A stretch of 64,000 nt of DNA from JASJBU01 sp963797085 (GTDB lineage Bacteria > Pseudomonadota > Gammaproteobacteria > Chromatiales > Chromatiaceae). The stretch lies in assembly GCA_963797085.1 (NCBI GenBank), contig CAWCOA010000026.1, positions 124,001 to 188,000 on the forward strand. The letters run 5' to 3'. Each line of letters starts with the position of its first letter. Positions within the stretch are counted from its first letter, which is position 1. This document shows, in pieces, positions 45,499 through 56,000 of the stretch. The translations under genes were made by a program, and so were the position numbers. Below the pieces are notes generated by a model. That model was not told the origin of the DNA. It worked only from the letters and a program-made list of their open reading frames with translations, and searched no databases.

Positions 45499-47596
45499 TT
45501 ACTGTTTCTTGGAAATGGCGTCAGCAATACTTGCCGGCACCTCTGAATATTTGGCGAATTCCATGCTGTAGTTCGCGCGACCCTGTGTAGCGGAACGTAG
45601 ATCGGTTGCGTAACCGAACATTTCTGACAAGGGAACCTCTGCCCTGATCTGCTTGCCTGCTGGTGAATCATCCATACCCTGGACCATACCGCGTCGGCTG
45701 CTCAGGTCGCCCATGACATCACCCATATACTCTTCAGGCGTCACGACCTCGACCTTCATCATTGGCTCGAGGAGAACCGGCTTGGCCTTCCTCACGCCTT
45801 CTTTAAAACACATGGAGCCTGCTACTTTGAAAGCCATCTCATTCGAGTCAACATCGTGGTACGAACCGTCATACAGGGTGACTTTCACATCCACCACCGG
45901 GTAACCCGCTATTACGCCGCTCCCCATGGCTTCCTGCACGCCTTTATCGACTGCGGGGATATATTCACGCGGCACTGCCCCACCGACAATCTCATTAGCG
46001 AACTCATACCCGGCACCTGCCTCCTGTGGCTCGATGCGCAGATACACATGGCCATACTGACCACGACCGCCCGATTGCCTGACAAACTTGCCTTCCTGCT
46101 CGATTGAAGTGCGTATGGTTTCGCGGTATGCAACCTGTGGCGCACCTACGTTAGCCTCTACCTTGAATTCTCGTTTCATGCGATCGACGATGATATCCAG
46201 GTGCAACTCGCCCATACCGGCAATGATGGTCTGGCCGGACTCTTCGTCACTACTGACCCTGAAAGACGGATCTTCTTGAGCCAGCTTAGAAAGGGCAACG
46301 CCCATTTTCTCCTGGTCGGTTTTGGTCTTTGGCTCGACAGCAACCGCAATAACCGGTTCGGGAAACTCCATGCGCTCCAGGGTTATTACGTCATTCAGGG
46401 AGCACAGAGTCTCTCCGGTCGTAACATCCTTCAAGCCAACAGCCGCAGCGATATCTCCGGCGTAAACCTCTTTTATCTCTTCACGAGAGTTGGAGTGCAT
46501 CTGCAGGATACGCCCGATACGCTCCTTCTTACCCTTCACCGGGTTGTAGATCGTATCGCCAGATTTCAACACACCAGAATAGGAGCGGAAAAAAGTCAAA
46601 GTGCCTACGAATGGATCGGTAGCAATCTTGAATGCCAATGCCGCAAAGGGCGCTTCGTCGCTGGAAGGACGCTCCGATTCAGTCTCATCCGCATCATCCA
46701 GGACACCGCGGATAGCCGGAACATCAACAGGTGAAGGCATCAACTCGATCACCTTGTCCAGTACCGCCTGCACACCCTTGTTCTTGAATGCGGAGCCGCA
46801 AGTGACCGGAATAATTTCCAGCCTCAAGGTACGCACGCGCAGTACCCTCGAGGATCTCTTCCTCAGACAGCTCGCCATCGTTGAGATACTTCTCCATCAA
46901 CTCGTCAGAACCTTCGGCAGCTGCCTCAACCATGTGCTCACGCCACTCATTGCAGGTGTCAATCAGCTCGGCAGGAATCTCTTCATAGGTGAATTCCACA
47001 CCCATGTTCTCCTCGGACCAGACCACGGATTTCATCTTGACCAGATCAACCAGGCCTTGAAAACCCTCTTCGGCTCCCACCGGCACTTGAATCGGCACTG
47101 CGTTGGCGCCCAGGCGATCTTTAAGCTGTTCAACAACCCGAAAGAAATTGGCGCCCATACGGTCCATCTTATTGACGAACGCCATACGCGGCACGCTGTA
47201 CTTATTGGCCTGCCGCCAGACAGTTTCAGATTGAGGCTCGACACCGCCAACCGCGCACAGTACGAATACGGCGCCATCCAATACACGCAGTGAACGCTCT
47301 ACCTCGATGGTAAAGTCCACGTGTCCTGGGGTATCAATGATGTTGAAGCGGTGCTCAGGAAACTGTTTAGCCATACCACTCCAGAAACAGGTCGTGGCGG
47401 CTGAGGTGATAGTAATACCACGCTCTTGCTCCTGCTCCATCCAATCCATGGTAGCAGCACCGTCATGCACCTCACCTATCTTGTGAGAGACGCCCGTGTA
47501 ATAGAGCACGCGCTCAGTGGTAGTCGTCTTACCTGCATCGATGTGCGCCATGATGCCGATATTGCGATAGCGCTCGATAGGAGTTTTCCGTGCCAC
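45499..47596 (-). CDS. fusA: Elongation factor G, frame broken by one extra base
   Basis: EF-G drives translocation. The first frame (47596 down) holds the GTPase: AHIDAGKTTTTERVLYYTG, IIDTPGHVDFTIE, FVNKMDRMG; it drifts after EEEILEG. The second frame resumes LRVRTLRLEIIPVTCGSAFKN and runs through domains II-V (GELHLDIIVDRMKREF, RGMVQGMDDSPAG) to the end. At 46840-46845 the coding strand reads GGT-A-CTG; removing the base at 46843 gives ILEGLRVRTLR. Joined length is about 698 residues, close to the E. coli 704. The gene is essential and no second EF-G is seen here, so the extra base is probably an error. Confidence 0.95.
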
Positions 47597-47643
47597 GTTA
47601 CCAACCTGTTTTTAAAGAGCTTGAGTTTAGGGTTAAAAACCGC

Positions 47644-48114
47644 TTACCAGCGGTAGTGTGAGAATGCCTTATTGGCTTCTGCCATGCGATGGGTGTCATC
47701 TTTCTTTTTGACGGCCGCACCTTTGTTTTCCGAGGCGTCCATGAGTTCACCTGCAAGCCGCATAGCCATCGATTTTTCACCGCGCTTACGGGCTGCATCA
47801 ATGAGCCAGCGCATCGCTAGTGAATTGCGTCGGTTCGGGCGTACTTCCACCGGTACCTGATAGGTCGCACCACCCACACGGCGGGACTTAACCTCGACCA
47901 CTGGACGGACATTTTCCAACGCAGTATCAAGTAGATCCAGGGCCTCTCCCGAGCGCTTCTCAACCACCTGGTCCAGAGCCACATAAAGGATCTTTTCAGC
48001 CACCGACTTCTTGCCGTCGACCATCACCATATTGATGAATTTTGCCAACAACTCACTACCATACTTAGGATCTGGCAGGGTTTCCTTTCGGGCTGGAATA
48101 CGTCTTCTTGGCAT
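47644..48114 (-). CDS. rpsG: 30S ribosomal protein S7
   Basis: 156 residues. MPRRRIPARKETLPDPKYG, KFINMVMVDGKKSVAEKILY and RRVGGATYQVPVEVRPNRR are diagnostic. S7 nucleates the 30S head and in E. coli represses the str operon between rpsL and rpsG; the gap here is only 44 bases. Order rpsL-rpsG-fusA-tufA is standard. Confidence 0.97.
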   Translation of the reverse strand: MPRRRIPARKETLPDPKYGSELLAKFINMVMVDGKKSVAEKILYVALDQVVEKRSGEALDLLDTALENVRPVVEVKSRRVGGATYQVPVEVRPNRRNSLAMRWLIDAARKRGEKSMAMRLAGELMDASENKGAAVKKKDDTHRMAEANKAFSHYRW

Positions 48115-48158
48115 TGCTCTATCTCAAATTCACTGAATAAATATTCGTTACTGGATGC

Positions 48159-48533
48159 TTAGCTTTTTGGCCGCTTGGCGCCATATTTCGACCGCGCCTG
48201 GCGACGACTCTCAACACCGGACGTATCCAGACTGCCGCGCACTACGTGATAACGCACACCCGGAAGGTCCTTTACACGTCCACCCCGGATCAGCACAACC
48301 GAGTGCTCTTGGAGGTTATGCCCTTCACCACCGATATAACTGGTGACCTCGAAGCCATTGGTTAAGCGCACACGTGCTACCTTACGCAAGGCTGAGTTCG
48401 GTTTTTTCGGAGTAGTGGTGTATACGCGAGTGCATACGCCGCGTTTCTGCGGGCAGGCATTAAGCGCCGGTACATTACTCTTCGCGGGTTTCCGTTTCCT
48501 GGGCTTACGCACCAGTTGGTTAATCGTTGCCAT
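48159..48533 (-). CDS. rpsL: 30S ribosomal protein S12
   Basis: 124 residues. MATINQLVRKPRKRK, CTRVYTTTPKKPNSALRK and GGRVKDLPGVRYHVVRG cover the two loops that monitor decoding; both Lys residues that mutate in streptomycin resistance are wild type. GGAG lies ahead of the ATG. First gene of the superoperon. Confidence 0.97.
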   Translation of the reverse strand: MATINQLVRKPRKRKPAKSNVPALNACPQKRGVCTRVYTTTPKKPNSALRKVARVRLTNGFEVTSYIGGEGHNLQEHSVVLIRGGRVKDLPGVRYHVVRGSLDTSGVESRRQARSKYGAKRPKS

Positions 48534-48695
48534 CTATATCCGTCTCCAGGGACGCTGATGTTCTCAATACACTAAATTTCGGAGTAGTCGATGCCTGCCC
48601 GGTCCGCAGAAAAAAAAGCGCCGGAAGTCACGAATTCTCTGGCATTTGGCTTTGGCTCTTTGCGCCACCGAAGCGCGCTGGAGAGCACTAGAAAC

Positions 48696-48722
48696 GACAG
48701 GCCGGCAATGGGCCGGCCTGTC
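48696..48722 (-). promoter_or_regulatory. leader hairpin of the str operon
   Basis: GACAGGCCGGC and its exact complement form an 11-bp GC-rich stem with a five-base loop, placed only a few nucleotides after the predicted transcription start of the str promoter. No T run follows, so it is not a standard terminator; a run of eight T on the coding strand appears about 80 bases later (48610-48617), near a weak second stem. It may stabilise or attenuate the leader, or serve as a fold for rpoBC messages that read in. Confidence 0.55.
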
Positions 48723-48733
48723 AGAGAGCGCGC

Positions 48734-48762
48734 ATTCTATGCTTGCTCCCATGTGTTGTCAA
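48734..48762 (-). promoter_or_regulatory. sigma70 promoter of the str-S10-spc-alpha superoperon
   Basis: On the minus strand TTGACA (48757-48762) and TAGAAT (48734-48739) stand 17 bases apart, an almost perfect match to consensus. Transcription would start near 48727, giving a leader of about 190 nt before rpsL. No comparable promoter is seen inside the following 18 kb of tightly packed genes. Confidence 0.85.
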
Positions 48763-48808
48763 GTTGGTCTTACATCTAGTGAGATCAAATCATCTCGCTG
48801 CTTGTAGC

Positions 48809-51800
48809 TTATTCTGCTTCAGGCGTATTAAGGGCCTCTTTGAAGGCCTGTTCCACCTCTTCAACAACCAGTTCCGGCTTGGTCTCGACTTCCGCCTGCA
48901 TCTCCATGCGCTGGCGACGGCGGTCTGTATGATACGAGAGACCTGTACCCGAAGGTATTAGTCGTCCAACGATGACATTTTCCTTGAGTCCATGCAGCCT
49001 GTCAGACAATCCGCGTACCGACGCTTCTGTCAGAACCCGGGTTGTCTCCTGGAATGATGCCGCAGAAATGAACGACTCGGTTGCCAGGGAAGCCTTGGTA
49101 ATACCCAGTAGTAGAGGTTCGAAGAGTGCTGCGTACTTGCCGGCAGCGCGTAATGCTTCATTCTCTTCCTGGATTGAGGACTTCTCGACCTGCTCACCTT
49201 TCAGGAAGCGACTGTCTCCTACATTGCTAACCTCTACCTTGCGCAACATCTGACGAATGATCACTTCGATATGTTTATCGTTGATCTTCACGCCTTGCAG
49301 GCGATAAACATCCTGGATCTCCTTGACCAGATACTCCGCGAGATTTGTCACCCCTCGCAGACGCAGGATATCGTGCGGGTTCAACTCTCCATCGGAGATC
49401 ATTTCACCCTTTTCTACCTGTTCGCCTTCATACACATTCACATGTCGCCACTTCGGTATCAATTCTTCATGCTGTTCACCCTCGGCATCGGTAATGATCA
49501 GGCGCTGTTTACCTTTGGTATCCTTGCCGAAGCTGACGGTACCGCTGGCCTCCGCCAGAATCGCCGGATCCTTTGGTTTACGCGCCTCGAACAGATCAGC
49601 CACGCGGGGCAAACCACCGGTGATGTCGCGGGTCTTGGATGATTCCTGTGGAATACGCGCCAGCACATCGCCCACGCCCACATCCGCTTCATCCTCTACA
49701 TTGACCACTGCATTTGCCGGCAGAAAGTAGTGAGCCGGGATATCGGTACCCGCGATGTTCAAGTCATTGCCGTCCGCATCCACCAACTTCACCATCGGCC
49801 GAACATCCTTACCGGCCGCGGGACGCTGTTTGGGATCTATAACCTCAAGGGAGCTGAGACCAGTCACCTCATCGATCTGTTTCTGTACAGTTACGCCATC
49901 CACGAAATCGACATAGCGCAGCACACCCGCCACCTCGGTGATAACCGGATGAGTGTGCGGGTCCCAGTTGGCGACAATCTGACCACCCTGCACGGCAGTA
50001 TCTTCCTCTACCATGAGGACCGCGCCATAAGGCACTTTGTATCTTTCACGCTCACGCCCCACATCATCCAGGATGGTCAGTTCTCCGGAACGCGATGTTG
50101 CCACCAGATGGCCACTGGAGTGCTTGACCGTCTTGATGTTATGCAAGCGGACAACACCGCCTGCCTTGACCTGAATATTGTTCACCGAGGCGGAACGGGA
50201 GGCAGCGCCACCGATATGGAAGGTGCGCATGGTAAGCTGGGTGCCCGGTTCACCAATTGACTGGGCAGCAATAACACCCACCGACTCACCCATGTTGACT
50301 TTATGGCCCCGCGCCAGATCACGGCCGTAACATTTGGAACAGGCGCCCACCTGCGCCTGGCAGGTAATCGCGGAACGCACTATCACTTGGTCCACACCGA
50401 TGGTCTCTAGTTTTTCGACCAGCTCCTCGTCGAGCAAGGTGCCTGCTTCGCAGACCACCTCATCACTGCCGGGTGGATGAGCATCGACGGCAAGCACCCG
50501 ACCAAGAATCCGATCGCGCAGAGGCTCAACCACATCACCACCCTCGATGATAGGCTGCATGAGCACTCCTTCATTGGTGCCGCAATCCTCTTCCAGCACC
50601 ACCATATCCTGCGCGACATCCACCAGGCGTCGGGTTAGATAACCGGAGTTGGCTGTCTTCAGTGCGGTATCTGCAAGCCCCTTGCGTGCACCATGGGTCG
50701 AGATGAAGTACTGCAGCACGTCCAAGCCTTCGCGGAAATTGGCGGTAATCGGCGTCTCGATGATGGAACCATCCGGTTTTGCCATCAGTCCGCGCATACC
50801 GGCCAGCTGCCTGATCTGCGCCGCGGAACCACGGGCTCCGGAGTCAGCCATCATATACACGGAGTTGAAGGAGTCCTGCTCGACCTCGTTGCCATCTCGG
50901 TCAGTCACCTTTTCCTTACCCAGTTTGGACATCATCGCCTTTGCCACCTGATCATTGGTATGGGACCAGATATCAACGACCTTGTTATATCGCTCACCAT
51001 TGGTCACCAAACCTGAGGTGTACTGGTTCTGAATCTCCTTCACCTCGTTTTCAGCCCGCGCCAGGATAGCCTCCTTCTCATCAGGCACCACCATGTCATT
51101 GGAGCAGAATGAAACTGCGGCCCGAGTGGCATACCGGAAACCCATGTACATCAGCTGATCGGCGAAAATAACCGTGTCTTTCAGACCGAGACGACGATAG
51201 CAGGCATTGATGAGGTTGGAGATATACTTCTTGCCCATCGCCCGGTCGACTAACTCATAGGGCAGGCCATCAGGCACGATCCCGTAGACGATCGTACGGC
51301 CAATGGTGGTATCGACCAGCCTGGTCTGCTCCACCCTGCTGCCATCTTCGCTCAGCAGCACTTCCTGTATTCGAACCTTAACTTTTGCCTGCAAATCGGC
51401 ATGGCCAGACTCATAGGCGCGCTTTGCCTCCATAGCGTCAGAGAAGGCCATACCCTCACCTTTGGCATTGATGCGGTCGCGGGTCATAAAATAGAGACCC
51501 AGCACCACATCCTGAGAGGGCACAATAATCGGGTCGCCATTTGCCGGAGAGAGGATGTTGTTGGTGGCCATCATCAGGCTACGTGCTTCGAGCTGAGCCT
51601 CGATGGACAGCGGTACATGCACCGCCATCTGGTCACCGTCAAAGTCAGCGTTGAATGCGGTACATACCAACGGATGCAGCTGGATCGCCTTTCCCTCGAT
51701 CAACACCGGCTCGAAGGCCTGTATACCCAATCGGTGCAGGGTCGGCGCGCGGTTCAGCATCACTGGGTGTTCACGGATTACCTCTTCCAGGATATCCCAG

Positions 51801-53023
51801 ACCTCTGCGGTGCCACGCTCCACGAGCTTTTTGGCCGCCTTGATCGTCGTCGCCAGCCCTCGCAGCTGCAGCTTGCTGAAAATAAAGGGTTTAAACAATT
51901 CCAAAGCCATCTTTTTCGGCAGACCACACTGATGCAGTTTCAGCGTCGGGCCCACTACGATAACCGAACGGCCTGAATAGTCGACGCGCTTACCCAGCAG
52001 GTTCTGACGGAAGCGACCCTGCTTACCCTTGATCATATCGGCCAGGGATTTCAATGGACGGCGGTTGGTGCCGGTAATGGCCCGGCCACGCCGACCGTTA
52101 TCCAATAGTGCATCCACAGACTCCTGCAGCATGCGCTTTTCATTGCGCACGATGATGTCTGGCGCGTTCAGATCCAGCAGTCTTTTCAGACGATTATTGC
52201 GGTTGATCACCCGCCGATAGAGATCGTTCAGATCCGAGGTGGCGAAGCGACCACCGTCCAGGGGCACCAGCGGCCTCAGTTCCGGAGGCAGCACCGGTAA
52301 AACGGTCATCACCATCCATTCAGGCCGGTTGCCGGAACCATTCAGAGATTCCAGCAGTTTCAAGCGCTTGGTGAACTTTTTGATTTTGGTCTCGGAATTG
52401 GTGCCATCAATGTCTTCCCGAAGACGTTTGATCTCTGCCGGGATATCGATGGTCTTCAGCAGCTCATAGACCGCTTCGGCGCCCATCCGGGCGTCGAACT
52501 CGTCACCATTCTCCTCGATCGCATCCAGATACTGCTCGTCGGTGAGCAGCTGTCCGCGCTCCAATGGCGTCATCCCGGGATCGACCACCACGAAGGACTC
52601 GAAATAGAGCACCCGCTCAATGTCGCGCAGGGTCATGTCCATCAGCAAGCCAATACGCGACGGCAGAGATTTCAGAAACCAGATATGCGCCACCGGGCTG
52701 GCCAGTTCGATATGCCCCATACGTTCGCGGCGCACCTTGGCCAGGGTGACTTCCACCCCGCACTTCTCACAAACCACGCCACGATGCTTGAGCCTTTTGT
52801 ATTTACCACACAGGCACTCGTAGTCGCTGGTCGGGCCAAAAATCTTGGCGCAGAATAAACCGTCCCGCTCGGGCTTGAAGGTGCGGTAATTGATGGTCTC
52901 CGGTTTCTTGACCTCACCGTAGGACCAGGACCGGACCATGTCGGGGGAGGCCAGACCGATGCGAATCGCATCAAAGTCTTCAGTCTGGCCCTGCTGTTTC
53001 AGAATATTTAATAGATCTTTCAA
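48809..53023 (-). CDS. rpoC: RNA polymerase beta' subunit
   Basis: 1404 residues, near the E. coli 1407. Zinc-binding cysteines lie in YECLCGKYKRLKHRG and VCEKCGVEV near residue 70-90; the catalytic magnesium loop is AFNADFDGDQMAVHVP; rudder, bridge helix (GLMAKPDGSIIETPI then ISTHGARKGLADTALKTANSG region) and the trigger loop follow. Complete and in frame. It begins 42 bases after the rpoB stop. Confidence 0.98.
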   Translation of the reverse strand: MKDLLNILKQQGQTEDFDAIRIGLASPDMVRSWSYGEVKKPETINYRTFKPERDGLFCAKIFGPTSDYECLCGKYKRLKHRGVVCEKCGVEVTLAKVRRERMGHIELASPVAHIWFLKSLPSRIGLLMDMTLRDIERVLYFESFVVVDPGMTPLERGQLLTDEQYLDAIEENGDEFDARMGAEAVYELLKTIDIPAEIKRLREDIDGTNSETKIKKFTKRLKLLESLNGSGNRPEWMVMTVLPVLPPELRPLVPLDGGRFATSDLNDLYRRVINRNNRLKRLLDLNAPDIIVRNEKRMLQESVDALLDNGRRGRAITGTNRRPLKSLADMIKGKQGRFRQNLLGKRVDYSGRSVIVVGPTLKLHQCGLPKKMALELFKPFIFSKLQLRGLATTIKAAKKLVERGTAEVWDILEEVIREHPVMLNRAPTLHRLGIQAFEPVLIEGKAIQLHPLVCTAFNADFDGDQMAVHVPLSIEAQLEARSLMMATNNILSPANGDPIIVPSQDVVLGLYFMTRDRINAKGEGMAFSDAMEAKRAYESGHADLQAKVKVRIQEVLLSEDGSRVEQTRLVDTTIGRTIVYGIVPDGLPYELVDRAMGKKYISNLINACYRRLGLKDTVIFADQLMYMGFRYATRAAVSFCSNDMVVPDEKEAILARAENEVKEIQNQYTSGLVTNGERYNKVVDIWSHTNDQVAKAMMSKLGKEKVTDRDGNEVEQDSFNSVYMMADSGARGSAAQIRQLAGMRGLMAKPDGSIIETPITANFREGLDVLQYFISTHGARKGLADTALKTANSGYLTRRLVDVAQDMVVLEEDCGTNEGVLMQPIIEGGDVVEPLRDRILGRVLAVDAHPPGSDEVVCEAGTLLDEELVEKLETIGVDQVIVRSAITCQAQVGACSKCYGRDLARGHKVNMGESVGVIAAQSIGEPGTQLTMRTFHIGGAASRSASVNNIQVKAGGVVRLHNIKTVKHSSGHLVATSRSGELTILDDVGRERERYKVPYGAVLMVEEDTAVQGGQIVANWDPHTHPVITEVAGVLRYVDFVDGVTVQKQIDEVTGLSSLEVIDPKQRPAAGKDVRPMVKLVDADGNDLNIAGTDIPAHYFLPANAVVNVEDEADVGVGDVLARIPQESSKTRDITGGLPRVADLFEARKPKDPAILAEASGTVSFGKDTKGKQRLIITDAEGEQHEELIPKWRHVNVYEGEQVEKGEMISDGELNPHDILRLRGVTNLAEYLVKEIQDVYRLQGVKINDKHIEVIIRQMLRKVEVSNVGDSRFLKGEQVEKSSIQEENEALRAAGKYAALFEPLLLGITKASLATESFISAASFQETTRVLTEASVRGLSDRLHGLKENVIVGRLIPSGTGLSYHTDRRRQRMEMQAEVETKPELVVEEVEQAFKEALNTPEAE

Positions 53024-53065
53024 GATCGTATCTCCTGCAAACGGTAACTGACTTCAGTCAGCCAC

Positions 53066-56000
53066 TCAGTCCTGTTCCAATTCAATATTGATACCCAGAG
53101 AGCGAATCTCCTTCACCAACACGTTAAACGACTCGGGCATACCGGCCTCCATCTGATGGTTGCCATCCACGATGTTTTTGTACATCCGGGTACGGCCGTT
53201 CACATCGTCCGACTTGACGGTGAGCATCTCTTGCAGCGTGTAGGCAGCGCCATAGGCCTCCAGGGCCCAGACCTCCATCTCACCGAAGCGCTGGCCGCCA
53301 AACTGCGCCTTACCGCCCAACGGTTGTTGAGTAACCAGGCTGTAGGGACCGGTTGAACGGGCATGCATCTTGTCATCCACCAGATGATTCAACTTCAGCA
53401 TGTACATATAGCCGACAGTCACCGGCCGCTGGAAAGACTCGCCGGTACGGCCGTCGAACAAGGTGCACTGACCGCTTTCCGGCAGGCCCGCCAACTCCAG
53501 CATGTGCTTTACTTCGGATTCATGGGCGCCATCGAACACCGGTGTCGCCATCGGCACACCACCCTTCAGGTTGCGACACATCGCCACGATCTCTTCATCA
53601 GTCATCGAATCGAGATCTTCCGATTTACCGCTGGTGTTGTAGATCTTATCCAGGTAGCCACGCAGTTCGGCCATCTCCGCCTGCGCTTCGAGCAAGGCGC
53701 CAATCTTGCGCCCCACGCCCTTGGCGGCAAAGCCAAGATGGGTCTCCAACACCTGTCCGACGTTCATCCGCGAAGGCACGCCAAGCGGGTTGAGGACGAT
53801 ATCCACCGGTTCTCCGTGCTCGTCGAACGGCATATCCTCCACTGGCACGATGGTGGAAATAACACCCTTGTTGCCGTGACGGCCGGCCATTTTGTCACCC
53901 GGCTGGACACGGCGTTTCACTGCCACATAGACCTTGACCATCTTCAGCACGCCGGGCGCCAGGTCGTCTCCAGCGGTCAACTTGCGTCTTTTCTCCTCGA
54001 ACTTCTCACGAAAAGACTCACGCTGAGCTTTAACCTGTTCTGCAATCGCCTCCAGCTGCGTGGCTGTCTCCTCCTTGCGCAGACGAATCTCGAACCAGCG
54101 GTCACGCTCCAGTTCATTCAGATAGGTCTTGGTGACCTTGGTTCCTGCAGCGAGATTGTTCGGACCCCCATCAACCAGCTTGCCCAGCAGCATCTTTTCA
54201 ACACGCTGGAAGGTATCCTCTTCCATGATTCGCAGCTGATCATCCAGGTCCTTGCGCACCCGCAGCAGTTCCGAATCCTCGATCTGAATGGCGCGGGCGT
54301 CCTTTTCCACACCGTCACGGGTGAATACCTGCACGTCGATAACCGTACCCACTCGGCCGGACGAGGCGCGTAGGGAGGTGTCTTTCACATCTGAGGCCTT
54401 TTCACCAAAGATGGCGCGCAGCAACTTCTCTTCCGGCGTGAGTTGAGATTCACCTTTTGGCGTGACCTTGCCAACCAGAATGTCTCCTTCCCGAACTTCC
54501 GCGCCGATGTAGACGATGCCGGACTCATCCAGCTTGGAAAGTGCCGCTTCACCCACATTGGGAATATCGCCGGTAATCTCCTCCGGGCCCAGTTTGGTAT
54601 CGCGGGCCATGCAGGTCATCTCTTCGATGTGTATCGAGGTAAAACGATCCTCATCCACTACCCGTTCAGAGATCAGGATGGAGTCCTCGAAGTTGTAGCC
54701 GTTCCAGGGCATGAAGGCGACCCGCAGATTCTGTCCTAGGGCCAATTCACCCATGTCGGTGGAGGGGCCGTCCGCCAGCACGTCACCCCTGGCGATCTCA
54801 TTGCCGACATTCACCAGTGGACGCTGATTGATACAGGTATTCTGATTGGAGCGGGTGTATTTAGTCAGGTTGTAGATATCCACACCGGATTCACCGGCCT
54901 CGGTCTCATCGTCATTCACCCGCACCACGATACGCGCGGCGTCCACCGATTCGATGTCTCCGCCACGCTTGGCCACCACGGTGACACCGGAGTCTACCGC
55001 GACCACGCGCTCCATCCCCGTACCCACCAGGGGCTTTTCAGCGCGTAGGGTCGGCACCGCCTGGCGCTGCATGTTGGAACCCATCAAGGCACGGTTCGCA
55101 TCATCGTGCTCCAGGAATGGAATCATAGATGCCGCCACGGAGACGATCTGTTTCGGCGATACGTCGAGATATTGCACCTTGTCGGGTGAGGACAGGGTAA
55201 ATTCGTTTTGATAGCGTGATGAAACCAGTTCGTCCGTCAGCTTGCCTTCCTCATCCATGTTGGCGTTGGCCTGGGCGATGACAAAACGCCCCTCCTCGAT
55301 CGCCGAGAGATAATCGATCTGCGAGGTTACCTTGCAGTCCTCGACCTTACGATAGGGGGTCTCCAGGAAACCATACCGGTTGGTGCGAGAATAGACCGCC
55401 AAAGAGTTGATCAAACCGATATTAGGTCCTTCAGGCGTCTCGATGGGGCAGACCCTGCCGTAATGGGTGGGGTGCACGTCCCGCACCTCGAAACCGGCGC
55501 GCTCCCGGGCCAAGCCACCCGGGCCCAGAGCCGAGACACGGCGTTTATGGGTCACCTCAGACAAAGGATTGTTCTGGTCCATGAACTGAGACAGCTGGCT
55601 TGAGCCAAAAAATTCCTTGATCGCTGCCGATACCGGCTTGGCGTTGATCATCTCCTGGGGCATTAATCCTTCCGACTCTGCCTGGGTCAGACGCTCCTTG
55701 ACCGCACGCTCCACACGCACCAGTCCGACCCGGAACTGGTTCTCCGCCATCTCACCCACACAACGGATACGGCGGTTGCCCAAGTGATCGATGTCATCCA
55801 CCACACCATTACCGTTACGGATATCGATCAGCTCTCTCAACACATCGACGATGTCTTCTTTGGAGAGAATCCCTTCACCCTCTTCATTATCACGACTCAG
55901 GCGACGGTTGAACTTCATCCGGCCTACCGCAGAGAGGTCGTAACGGTCTGGGGTAAAAAACAGGTTATTGAACAGATTCTGCGCTGCTTCTTTGGTCGGC

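Noticed and set aside
48609..48617. Run of eight T on the minus strand as the rpoC terminator
   Set aside because: It lies downstream of the str promoter, and no GC stem of adequate length precedes it directly.
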